From Dehalococcoidales bacterium (GTDB lineage Bacteria > Chloroflexota > Dehalococcoidia > Dehalococcoidales > UBA3254): a stretch of 25,293 nucleotides of DNA. Both the position numbers and the translations under genes were made by a program. The notes under the pieces are model-generated. The model was given only the letters and a program-made list of their open reading frames with translations. It searched no databases and was not told the origin of the DNA. Where the stretch lies: NCBI GenBank assembly GCA_016926695.1, contig JAFGOB010000076.1:1-25293 (forward strand), written 5' to 3'. Below are positions 15,384-22,453 of the stretch, piece after piece (the first letter of the stretch is position 1; each line of letters opens with the position of its first letter).

Positions 15384-16127
15384 TCAGGTCCGGGATGTTC
15401 CGCCGTCGATGATGAGGGCGCTGCCGGTCATGAAATCCGATTCCTCCGATGCCAGGTAGACCGCCAGTTCGGCGATATCCCAGGGAGTCCCCAGCCTGCC
15501 CCGGGGCGTGTTTTTCAGGGCCCTTTCCTTGATGGAATCCGGCAGGACGCCGGAATCAATAGCTCCGGGTAATATCGTGTTGACATTTATGCCGAAGTCG
15601 GCCAGTTCTACTGCCATGGCTTCGGAAAGCGCCTTCATCCCGCCCTTCGATGCTGTGTAATGGGCCAGCAGGGGTGAGGTCCCTCCCTCTCCGCCGGAAG
15701 AGACAGAGGCAATATTGATAATCCGACCCCATCCGTTCTTGATCATGTTCCTGGCCGCGGCCTGGGAGCATAAGAAGGCCCCTTTAAGGTTCACTGCGAT
15801 GGTACGGTCCCATTCCTCTTCGCTTATACGCACGAAAGGTTTGAAACTGCTGACCATGGCGTTGTTTACCAGGATGTCTACCTTTCCGAACTCGGCCACT
15901 GCCTGCCTTACCATCTCCAGGACCTCGGCTTTCAGCGAGACGTCGCACTTGACCGCCAGTGCCCGGCCGCCTCCGGCCCGGATACTATCGGCCACAGCCT
16001 GGCAGTCCTCAAGGTTGATATCGGTTATCACGACGCCGGCCCCCTCTCTGGCCATAGCTTCAGCAATAGCCCGCCCGATACCCCTGCGGGAACCGGTTAT
16101 TATGGCGGTTTTTCCGGATAGCCTCAT
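15384..16127 (-). CDS. Short-chain dehydrogenase/reductase (SDR), classical type
   Basis: The 247-residue protein is a complete classical SDR: TGSRRGIG (residues 11-18) binds the dinucleotide, NNAM (88-91) and N113 support the fold, and the catalytic group is S143/S144 with Y157 and K161 in YTASK. Aspartate 36 at the end of the second strand (VVITDIN) favours NAD(H) over NADP(H). It would oxidise a hydroxyl or reduce a keto group, plausibly on a CoA thioester given the neighbours. The start is ATG with an AGGAGC site. It lies 105 bases after the dehydratase-like pair on the same strand, with a structured element in between. The exact substrate is unknown. Confidence 0.92.
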   Translation of the reverse strand: MRLSGKTAIITGSRRGIGRAIAEAMAREGAGVVITDINLEDCQAVADSIRAGGGRALAVKCDVSLKAEVLEMVRQAVAEFGKVDILVNNAMVSSFKPFVRISEEEWDRTIAVNLKGAFLCSQAAARNMIKNGWGRIINIASVSSGGEGGTSPLLAHYTASKGGMKALSEAMAVELADFGINVNTILPGAIDSGVLPDSIKERALKNTPRGRLGTPWDIAELAVYLASEESDFMTGSALIIDGGTSRT

Positions 16128-16156
16128 TTTTTTGCTCCTGTCGATGAATACCGGCC

Positions 16157-16234
16157 AGTGTAGTGCCTTATAAACAGCTTTACAGTAGCTTGAAGCTAAT
16201 ATACCCTGTAGATTTAATTGCCTGTCACTACACT
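16157..16234 (-). other. Nested inverted repeats between the dehydratase-like pair and the SDR gene
   Basis: Outer arms AGTGTAGTG (16157-16165) and CACTACACT (16226-16234) are perfect 9-bp complements. Inside, TACAG (16181-16185) pairs with CTGTA (16206-16210), and directly stacked on it TAGCT (16186-16190) pairs with AGCTA (16194-16198) around a TGA loop. The right outer arm reaches the stop codon of the upstream gene. It could be an mRNA processing, stabilising or attenuating structure, or a tiny mobile repeat. Confidence 0.5.
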
Positions 16235-17492
16235 AGCGGTCTTCCAGCATTTCGAAAAACTGATCCATCCTGGACTGTACCTCATCTGCCGAGGTGATGG
16301 TAGAGTCAACCAGGTCGGCGTCGATATTGAGTAGAGGGATGTCCATCTCATCCAGCAGGTCCTTGTAGATCTTCAGCAGCGGCCCGGTCTGGCGGCAGCC
16401 CAGATGAGTGAAGTTAATCGCCCCGTCGATTTTATATTCTTTTACCGCCCTGGAGACTGGTTCAAGCATCCTCCGGTCGGCCGGACCGAATGTCCTCATA
16501 GGCGGGCTGATTATCAGCTTATAGGCCAGGCTCTCCAGCGGTTTAGCCGGATCGAGGGTCAGGTCAACATCTCCCCATTCGCAAAGGTTGGGATAGCAGA
16601 CTATGGCGGCATCATGCTCTTTAAGTATGCGGTCCACATCATTCTGAAGGTACCAGGGAGGAATCATCAGTCCCAGCAGGCGCAGGCGTTCGGGGCTGGC
16701 GAACCCCGTGCCCTTCGCGGCTTTATCGGAAAGGTCATTCCTCAGGTCTTCCAGGTAGCGAGTGATTTCCGGCCTCCCGGCGCCCATGTAGTCCGTTGTC
16801 AGGAACTTCAGGAAGTCCTGCGGCTCAAAGGGCGATGGGCAGGTCTTGCACAGGTTGTTTATCTGCCTCATCAGCTCCAGTTGCCGGCCTGTTTCCGCCA
16901 CGTGCTCGGAGAGCTTGTTCCAGTCCATGGTATGTCCCGAAGCGTGCTCCAGGAAGGCGACAAGATCGTTCAGCTCCCGCATCAGATATTCTTTACCGGC
17001 TTCATTGATATGGAAAGGGAAATCGAAAACGGTCCCCGGGCAGTGGTTGAACTCCATGGTCAGCTCGCCGGACTTGAGGCCGTTGTCGCAGACCAGGTTG
17101 GAGCCGACCACGGCATCCGCCGGAGGCAAGGCGTCCATCTTCAAAGCTCCGGCCACCAGGCGGTGTCCCGAGCAGACTTCGGGGGCCAGTCCCATTTCCG
17201 CGGCTGTAGCCAGCACGTCGCTGGTCGTGACGCCGAAAAGGCTCATCATATAGCCTGTGAACTCAAGATGAAGAGGTACTATGTCCATGGCGTCAAAGAT
17301 CTCAACCGGCACGAACATGGTGTGAGCTGCTACGAAATCACCGTTTTCACGTGCGTCGCGCAACCTGGCATAATAATCATGGATCATTTGATAGTAATGG
17401 CAATGGCTGCGGTTCTTGTAAAAGCGGGACAGGAATTTCATACTCTTGATCAACTGGTCTATTTTTTCAGTGTTTTGTATGCGGCTTTGCAT
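16233..17492 (-). CDS. 2-hydroxyacyl-CoA dehydratase / benzoyl-CoA reductase-like subunit (HgdB/BcrB-like)
   Basis: The 419-residue protein resembles the D-component subunits that bind an iron-sulfur cluster and perform ATP-driven one-electron chemistry on acyl-CoA. Family features seen are FVPVEIFDAMDIVPL (about 60-74), C107 in PEVCSGHR, C135 in SNLVCDNG, and a C-terminal part with HLGCRQTGPLLK and LNIDADLVD. These cysteines are candidates for cluster ligands. It follows its partner gene by 5 bases and has an AAGGGG ribosome binding site inside that gene's end. Together they could form a heterodimeric dehydratase or reductase. The activating ATPase (HgdC/BcrA-D type) is not in this window. 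The substrate is not known, so I assign no gene symbol. Confidence 0.85.
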   Translation of the reverse strand: MQSRIQNTEKIDQLIKSMKFLSRFYKNRSHCHYYQMIHDYYARLRDARENGDFVAAHTMFVPVEIFDAMDIVPLHLEFTGYMMSLFGVTTSDVLATAAEMGLAPEVCSGHRLVAGALKMDALPPADAVVGSNLVCDNGLKSGELTMEFNHCPGTVFDFPFHINEAGKEYLMRELNDLVAFLEHASGHTMDWNKLSEHVAETGRQLELMRQINNLCKTCPSPFEPQDFLKFLTTDYMGAGRPEITRYLEDLRNDLSDKAAKGTGFASPERLRLLGLMIPPWYLQNDVDRILKEHDAAIVCYPNLCEWGDVDLTLDPAKPLESLAYKLIISPPMRTFGPADRRMLEPVSRAVKEYKIDGAINFTHLGCRQTGPLLKIYKDLLDEMDIPLLNIDADLVDSTITSADEVQSRMDQFFEMLEDR

Positions 17493-17497
17493 AATAC

Positions 17498-18694
17498 TTA
17501 CACCCCTTTTCCCGGCGAAGACGGCGTCCGGCGCCCGGCTTCTATCATTTCCAGCAGGGCCTGCACACGGGTCTGGATTTGTCCGGACCCCGCTGTGCCG
17601 TATTCAATATCCAGCGCCAGCGTGGGTATTCCCAGCTCCTTGACCCTGTCCCTCAGCAGTGGCAGGTCGTGAGCGTATGGAACGCAGTACCGGATGTTTT
17701 CACTGACTATCCCGTCCACTTTATAGTCCCGTATCAACCCCAGAATGCGGCTAAAGCGTTCGGTTGAAGGGAACATGCGGGCACAGGGGAAGTTGGAGAG
17801 ATAGCGGCGCGCCACGGACTTCAGAAGAGGTTCATCACCGGACGGCGCCACAGAGTCTCCGAAGTAGCGGACGCTGGTACACAGCTCGTCCGTCACGACC
17901 AGTCCGCCCTGGTCCTCGATGGATTTTATGAATCCCGCATTATTTAAAACGCTGCCGATCACCATGATGCGTGCCCGTGCGTGGTGTTCGATTTCGCAGC
18001 TTTCCAGTTCACTGAGCAGGTCTTCCAGCCACATATTGAAGGTCTCCTTGGGCATGCGGAAACTGGCATTCAAGACCTCGAAGGTTTCAGCCCCCGTGAT
18101 GGGAGGATTGGGGCGACGGCGCAGTTCGTAAAGCTTCCACAGCAGCTCCCTGGAGTAATTGTAAACGTCGACGGCCTTTGAAAGAGCTCCATCCGTTATT
18201 TCGACTCCCAGGTATTTTTCCAGGCCGTCCTTCAGGTCTTTTACCTCACTGTAGTAATGCTCAAGCGCCGAATCGCCGGATTTCCTGGGAACGGAGAGGA
18301 TCTGAGAGAAAGAGGGTTTGACATAACGGCGCCAGTGGTCGAAAAGGCGGCGGGCGCCGTCGCAGGTCGAACCCGCGATAATCCCGTCCAGGTCGCTATA
18401 TTCTCCTTTAAGCCCCATTTGCAGGCAACTGCGGGAGAAAGAGCAGCTTACGATATACAGATAGGCATTGCCTTCGTCCAGTTCGGTCTCGTTCTGATAT
18501 CCGGTAATCCTGATCGGCAGACCTCCCGCGGCATAAACCAGCTCTTCCGGCACATAGGTGCACAGCCAGCCGAAGACCTTCCCCCCGCGCTCTTTCCATT
18601 CCTGTATCTGTTCGGTCCTGGGGAAGGTCTCATTAACTTTATGGAAACGTTCCAAAATACCATTCAAACCCGGGGCACTTGCGTTCTGTTTCAT
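17498..18694 (-). CDS. 2-hydroxyacyl-CoA dehydratase / benzoyl-CoA reductase-like subunit (BcrC-like)
   Basis: The 398-residue partner subunit carries GWLCTYVPEELVYAAGGLPIR (C45 region), C84 and C90 in VSCSFSRSC, C111 in STCDGARR, a later ELCTSVRYFG, and IRYCVPYAHDLP near the C-terminus. This arrangement is typical of the smaller subunit of the family (BcrC, HgdA/B and relatives). It is the first gene of a minus-strand unit: promoter and palindromic operator lie just upstream, and the second subunit starts 5 bases after its stop. The spacing suggests translational coupling and equal amounts of both subunits. Whether the enzyme dehydrates a 2-hydroxyacyl-CoA or reduces an aromatic ring cannot be told from these motifs. 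Confidence 0.87.
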   Translation of the reverse strand: MKQNASAPGLNGILERFHKVNETFPRTEQIQEWKERGGKVFGWLCTYVPEELVYAAGGLPIRITGYQNETELDEGNAYLYIVSCSFSRSCLQMGLKGEYSDLDGIIAGSTCDGARRLFDHWRRYVKPSFSQILSVPRKSGDSALEHYYSEVKDLKDGLEKYLGVEITDGALSKAVDVYNYSRELLWKLYELRRRPNPPITGAETFEVLNASFRMPKETFNMWLEDLLSELESCEIEHHARARIMVIGSVLNNAGFIKSIEDQGGLVVTDELCTSVRYFGDSVAPSGDEPLLKSVARRYLSNFPCARMFPSTERFSRILGLIRDYKVDGIVSENIRYCVPYAHDLPLLRDRVKELGIPTLALDIEYGTAGSGQIQTRVQALLEMIEAGRRTPSSPGKGV

Positions 18695-18735
18695 CTTCGT
18701 TGACCCTTTACTTTTCTTCGTAATTTCAAAGCGGA

Positions 18736-18756
18736 ATACCTAGAGAATCTAGGTAT
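18736..18756. promoter_or_regulatory. Perfect 21-bp palindrome, candidate operator
   Basis: ATACCTAGA-GAA-TCTAGGTAT has 9-bp arms and a 3-base centre. It begins about 2 bases past the predicted transcription start of the dehydratase operon, the usual site for a repressor. No regulator gene is adjacent. Confidence 0.65.
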
Positions 18757-18764
18757 ATGGAGTA

Positions 18765-18793
18765 AATTTAGCACCTGCGCTAATCAATGTCAA
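18765..18793 (-). promoter_or_regulatory. Promoter of the dehydratase-like operon
   Basis: On the minus strand TTGACA (18793-18788) is followed after 17 bases by TAAATT (18770-18765), a perfect -35 with a 4/6 -10. It is about 70 bases upstream of the first ATG. Confidence 0.6.
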
Positions 18794-18955
18794 TATATTT
18801 CCGGAGATTGGATTATTTACTGTTACCGTTTGTTTCTCTGGTTTTATCCGGCTTACGGCCCGGCGATGATATCGAAGATCAGCCGGGCAAGCTGTTGGAC
18901 TGGCTTGTTCTTTGTGATTTCATCTGTGTTTGATAACGTCATATCCCGGCTTACC

Positions 18956-18984
18956 TTGTAACGGCCTCTTCCCGCGTATATACT
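18956..18984 (+). promoter_or_regulatory. Possible promoter of the GMP synthase-like gene
   Basis: TTGTAA (18956-18961) and TATACT (18979-18984) are 17 bases apart. The leader of about 95 bases contains a small hairpin CAGGC-AGGAA-GCCTG (18998-19012). No purine riboswitch core was seen. Confidence 0.45.
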
Positions 18985-19085
18985 TGTAATAAAATATCAG
19001 GCAGGAAGCCTGGGTCCGGTCTGTTCTTTTCATTCGCGGTGAGGTTTGCAGGGCGAAATTTGTTATTTTTTAATAAAGGCGGGAT

Positions 19086-20054
19086 ATGATCATGATCGAA
19101 GAAATCACTCTACAGGATCTCGACCCAGAACAGTTTATCAATGATAAGGTCGCTGAGATCCGCAATACCATTGGAGATGGGACAGCCATCAACGCTCTTT
19201 CAGGAGGAGTTGATTCATCTGTTGTAACGATGCTGGGTCACAGGGCTTTGGGAAAACGGCTGAAAACGGTCTTTGTTGAGAACGGTCTGATGCGCCGGGG
19301 AGAGCCGGAGCATGTCACCGGGCTTTTCAGGGAGCTAGCAGTAGAGGTTGAGGTTGTGGATGCGCGCGAGGAGTTTTTCAGCGCACTGAAGGGAATAACC
19401 GATCCGGAAGAGAAACGGGAAGCCATCACCCGGACCTTCTACAGGGATGTGTTCGGCCGCATCGTCAGGGAAAGCGGGGCCAGATTTCTTCTTCAGGGGA
19501 CCATACTTACCGATGTGGATGAGACCGTGGCCGGTATTAAAAGGCAGCATAATGTATTCGAGCAGCTCGGCATTGACCCGCAAAAGGCTTTCGGCTACCG
19601 GATCAGCGAGCCGCTGATACAGCTCAGGAAAGACGGCGTCAGGAAGGTGGGCAGGGCTCTTGGACTCCCGGCGGAGCTTTTCGACCGTATCCCGTTTCCG
19701 GGTCCGGCCCTGGCGGCCCGCGTTATCGGCGAGGCGACTCCGGAACGCATCGAGACCGTGCGGGGGGCCACGGCGGTGGTCGAGCGTATTTTTCATGACA
19801 CCCGGGCTTTCCAGTATCTCGCTATTCTGCATGAAGAACGCGTAACGGGTATGAGGGACGGGAAACGCGATTTCGGGCAGCAGATAGAGGTACGCTGCTG
19901 GAACAGCACGGACGCCAGGACCGCCTCCCCGACCAATATCCCCTTTGAAACGCTCGAGATTCTGGCCGGGGAGATACTCAGGGAAGTGCCGGGAGTGGTC
20001 AGCGTCACATACAATATTGCTCCCAAGCCACCGTCGACTATAGAGGCGGTTTAA
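19086..20054 (+). CDS. GMP synthase ATP-pyrophosphatase subunit (GuaAb-like), no glutaminase domain
   Basis: GMP synthase aminates XMP to GMP using ATP and ammonia. The 322-residue protein covers the ATP-pyrophosphatase domain with the P-loop S39-GGVDSS, followed by the family segments KTVFVENGLMRRGE, LLQGTILTDV, RIPFPGPALAARVIGE and the C-terminal dimerisation domain ending KPPSTIE. The class I glutamine amidotransferase domain that makes up the first 200 residues of usual bacterial GuaA is absent, and the 290 bases upstream have no open frame for it. This is the split form best known from archaea (GuaAb), or an ammonia-using paralog. The first ATG is used; a second lies two codons later. 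It converges with the GNAT gene. Confidence 0.88.
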   Translation: MIMIEEITLQDLDPEQFINDKVAEIRNTIGDGTAINALSGGVDSSVVTMLGHRALGKRLKTVFVENGLMRRGEPEHVTGLFRELAVEVEVVDAREEFFSALKGITDPEEKREAITRTFYRDVFGRIVRESGARFLLQGTILTDVDETVAGIKRQHNVFEQLGIDPQKAFGYRISEPLIQLRKDGVRKVGRALGLPAELFDRIPFPGPALAARVIGEATPERIETVRGATAVVERIFHDTRAFQYLAILHEERVTGMRDGKRDFGQQIEVRCWNSTDARTASPTNIPFETLEILAGEILREVPGVVSVTYNIAPKPPSTIEAV

Positions 20055-20115
20055 TTTCCGGGTGCCTCTCCGGCCGGCTTTATTCACGGGGCCGGCTGCA
20101 AGCCTGGATGGAGGA

Positions 20116-20721
20116 TCACACGGTTCTCAACATGGCCCAGTTCGTGATATCCGTACCAGGAATCAGGGACCTGTCCACGACTTTGAAGCCGAGATGCTCG
20201 TAGAGCCGGACATTGTGCTCTTCCAGCGTCTCCAGGTAACACGGCAGGCCCTCTTTATCCGTTCTCCGGAACATGTGGCGCAGCAACTGGCCGGCATGTC
20301 CCTTTCCCTGGTGCTGCGGATCGACGCCCAGCGTCTGCAGGTACCAGTGTTTGTAAGGTGTAATGCGAGAGTGAACGGTATCGATATATTCGCCGAGGCT
20401 TTTCATCCTTGAACCGACATTCCGGCCGAAGCCGTAAATCTCCATGAGCGGGATGGAGCGCATCATCTTCCAGACTGTCATGGGATAGTTATTGGAAGGA
20501 ATCCAGACTGCGATCCCCTCAAGGGCCTCGGACGGCGAGTATACTTCGCCATACTTCAGGCCGTAGTAAACGGAAAGGGAGAAAAAATACGGTGCAGCCT
20601 TTCCCCTCTCCGTTTCATCGGGGTAGTAGTCCCGGAGGGGCGGGTGGTCCCAGAACGCCCTGGTGAGCATAGCTGCGGCATGCCGGACATGGGATTTGTT
20701 GAGTTTCATCACTCCGTTCAA
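20116..20721 (-). CDS. GNAT-family N-acetyltransferase
   Basis: The 201-residue protein has the acetyl-CoA binding motif A at 131-147 (LGVDPQHQGKGHAGQLL, with the Q/R-x-x-G-x-G/A loop) and a motif B region LYEHLGFKVVDR typical of the family. The N-terminus (KLNKSHVRHAAAMLTRAFWDHP) resembles the small-molecule acetyltransferase type. The start is TTG with an AAGGAG site 6 bases upstream; an ATG four codons in is an alternative. It may follow the MmgE/PrpD gene by 127 bases on the same strand. The acceptor substrate cannot be inferred. Confidence 0.88.
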   Translation of the reverse strand: MNGVMKLNKSHVRHAAAMLTRAFWDHPPLRDYYPDETERGKAAPYFFSLSVYYGLKYGEVYSPSEALEGIAVWIPSNNYPMTVWKMMRSIPLMEIYGFGRNVGSRMKSLGEYIDTVHSRITPYKHWYLQTLGVDPQHQGKGHAGQLLRHMFRRTDKEGLPCYLETLEEHNVRLYEHLGFKVVDRSLIPGTDITNWAMLRTV

Positions 20722-20848
20722 TTCACGCTCCTTCAGGTCAATACCGCCGGCTGTGGTCCGGGGTACTCATTCACTTCCATCCCCGGGCTGGCCGGATGCG
20801 GCGGCCGGGCCTTTGTTCACGGCTGTTTCTCCGAAAGCGCCCGGGTTA

Positions 20849-22228
20849 TCATCCCAGCATCCGGATAATGCGGGTGGCATCCGGCAGCTTCTCCATATTG
20901 GAGATCAGATCGGTGATCTCGTCGATTTTTTCCGCTGAAAGGGGTTTGATCGAGCTGTTCGAGCATTCTTTGAATTTAGCCGCGCAATCGGCGAATGTCA
21001 TAGGCCTTTCCACGCTGCCCAGGCAGTGTTCGACATATTCGGTGTATTCCTTTCCGTCTTCCATGATCAGCGTGACTTTCCCCGGACCGACCCCGTGCCG
21101 GCTCATTTCTTCCACCAGGTAGCCGGTGACCTTCCCTGAAATATTCAATATCTCGGGTTTGGTGATGGCCTCCGGGGTGAAGTCCTCCACCGTTACTTTA
21201 CCCTTTACCAGCGCGGTGGCTACAGTCCAGGGCACGCTGAACTGGGCGTCCACAATGTTACGGGGAGAGCGTTTGACATCCAGGGGCTCGCACAGACCGT
21301 AGGCGGACTGTCCGCCGTATACCCGTATCTCCCGTATCCGATCGGCCCTGATACTATATTTGTCCCTTAAAGACAGGGAGCCGTCTATGAAAGCATGGGT
21401 AAAGCCGCAGCAGGGATAGGGCTTGTCGCCGATATTCGCTCCCTCGAAGCGTTTCCCCAGATCGGCTGTGAGCACGGAGCGGTCGTAATCTCCCCCGTGG
21501 TACAGGTTGAACATGCCGGACTTCCCCTCCAGGGAGTCCTTGCAGCCGGTAATGCCTCTTTCAGCCATCAGTGCTGAGGTAACTCCGCCTCTGGATGCCA
21601 GTCCAGGACCCATTCTCTTGGTCAGTGCGGCGTCAAACCCGCACTGGGTATTTCCCGCGCACTGGTGATAGGCGATGCCGATAGCGTTCAGCATCTTCTC
21701 CTGGTCCAGTCCCATCAGTTTACCGGCCATTGCGGCTGAAACCAGGTATCCGAAGAGCGTGGTTGGATGCCAGCCGGAGGCTATCAGGCTTTTTCCCGGG
21801 CGGGAGGCCATGGCCATCCTGGCATCGAAATCAGCTCCCAGCGCCATGGCGGTGATAATCTCTTTTCCGCTTTTTCCTCCCATCCGTTCGGCTACCGCGA
21901 AACAGGTGGAGACGGCCACGCAGCCGATGTGGACCAGCGCTACCTGGTGTCCGTCATCATAGTCCAGTGCATGGATCATGGTGCCGTTGACCTGGGCGGC
22001 GTGGGGGGCCGGGCATTTAAGCCCGTAGGCGATAACCGTGCTTTGTTCTTTTCCTCCCCATTCCTTGACCAGGTCTACCAGCTCTCCCACGCCTGCCTTC
22101 GATGAGCCGCCTATGGCTGTGGCCAGGCTGTCCATAACTTCCTGTTTGGCTGCTGCGATAGCCTCCTCCGGGAGGTCTTCGTACCGTGTATCAATGATAT
22201 TTTTCACAAAGTCCAGAGTCACATCCAT
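20849..22228 (-). CDS. MmgE/PrpD family protein (2-methylcitrate dehydratase / cis-aconitate decarboxylase superfamily)
   Basis: The 459-residue protein has the all-helical N-terminal domain with HALDYDDGH (residues 86-94), the HIG histidine at 100, and SGWHPTTLFGYL near 152. The second domain includes GDKPYPCCGFTHAFID and SVPWTVATALVKG. Members dehydrate 2-methylcitrate, decarboxylate cis-aconitate, or epimerise iminodisuccinate, so the reaction is open. No methylcitrate synthase or other prp gene is present, which argues against naming it prpD. It has its own promoter, divergent from clpC, and an AGGAGA ribosome binding site. Confidence 0.9.
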   Translation of the reverse strand: MDVTLDFVKNIIDTRYEDLPEEAIAAAKQEVMDSLATAIGGSSKAGVGELVDLVKEWGGKEQSTVIAYGLKCPAPHAAQVNGTMIHALDYDDGHQVALVHIGCVAVSTCFAVAERMGGKSGKEIITAMALGADFDARMAMASRPGKSLIASGWHPTTLFGYLVSAAMAGKLMGLDQEKMLNAIGIAYHQCAGNTQCGFDAALTKRMGPGLASRGGVTSALMAERGITGCKDSLEGKSGMFNLYHGGDYDRSVLTADLGKRFEGANIGDKPYPCCGFTHAFIDGSLSLRDKYSIRADRIREIRVYGGQSAYGLCEPLDVKRSPRNIVDAQFSVPWTVATALVKGKVTVEDFTPEAITKPEILNISGKVTGYLVEEMSRHGVGPGKVTLIMEDGKEYTEYVEHCLGSVERPMTFADCAAKFKECSNSSIKPLSAEKIDEITDLISNMEKLPDATRIIRMLG

Positions 22229-22260
22229 TTTTTTCTTCTCCTGGTAGTGATTGTGTAATA

Positions 22261-22288
22261 ATTATATCATTCATGCGGCGAACGTCAA
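22261..22288 (-). promoter_or_regulatory. Promoter of the MmgE/PrpD gene
   Basis: On the minus strand TTGACG (22288-22283) is followed after 16 bases by TATAAT (22266-22261). Transcription would start about 25 bases upstream of the ATG, just leaving room for the AGGAGA site. Confidence 0.65.
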
Positions 22289-22364
22289 TTCCCGAGTCAC
22301 GGTAGATGCTGGAAATTAAGGAAAATATATATAAAATTGATGCCTGAAAACAGCAATCCGATAC

Positions 22365-22397
22365 GAATATTCCTTTGACCTTTGAATATTCATGAAT
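22365..22397. promoter_or_regulatory. Paired palindromes over the clpC promoter
   Basis: GAATATTC occurs at 22365-22372 and 22384-22391, on either side of the -35 box, and the 10-bp palindrome ATTCATGAAT (22388-22397) abuts the -10 box. Between them, CCTTTGA is repeated in tandem (22372-22385). A dimeric regulator could occlude the promoter here. Confidence 0.45.
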
Positions 22398-22403
22398 TAT
22401 AAT
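22375..22403 (+). promoter_or_regulatory. clpC promoter
   Basis: TTGACC (22375-22380) and TATAAT (22398-22403) are separated by 17 bases, placing the start of transcription about 45 bases before the clpC ATG. Confidence 0.7.
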
Positions 22404-22453
22404 AGATACAGTACCGGTCTTGTTATTTTATTGATTGGTACAGGGGAAATGAT

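Noticed and set aside
16404..17672. Plus-strand open frame of 422 codons opposite the reductase-like genes
   Set aside because: It is antisense to two genes with clear family motifs and has no recognisable motif of its own; it is a by-product of GC-rich codon usage.
18985..19085. Guanine riboswitch before the GMP synthase-like gene
   Set aside because: No purine-aptamer core or paired loops could be found in the leader; only a 5-bp hairpin is present.
20074..20098. Bidirectional terminator between the GMP synthase-like and GNAT genes
   Set aside because: GCCGGC repeats could pair, but the stem is only 6 bp, self-complementary in several registers, and no T run follows on either strand.
22374..22380. 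CtsR operator at clpC (minus-strand GGTCAAA)
   Set aside because: CtsR sites need two GGTCAAA heptads spaced by three bases; only one is present, and there is no ctsR gene nearby.
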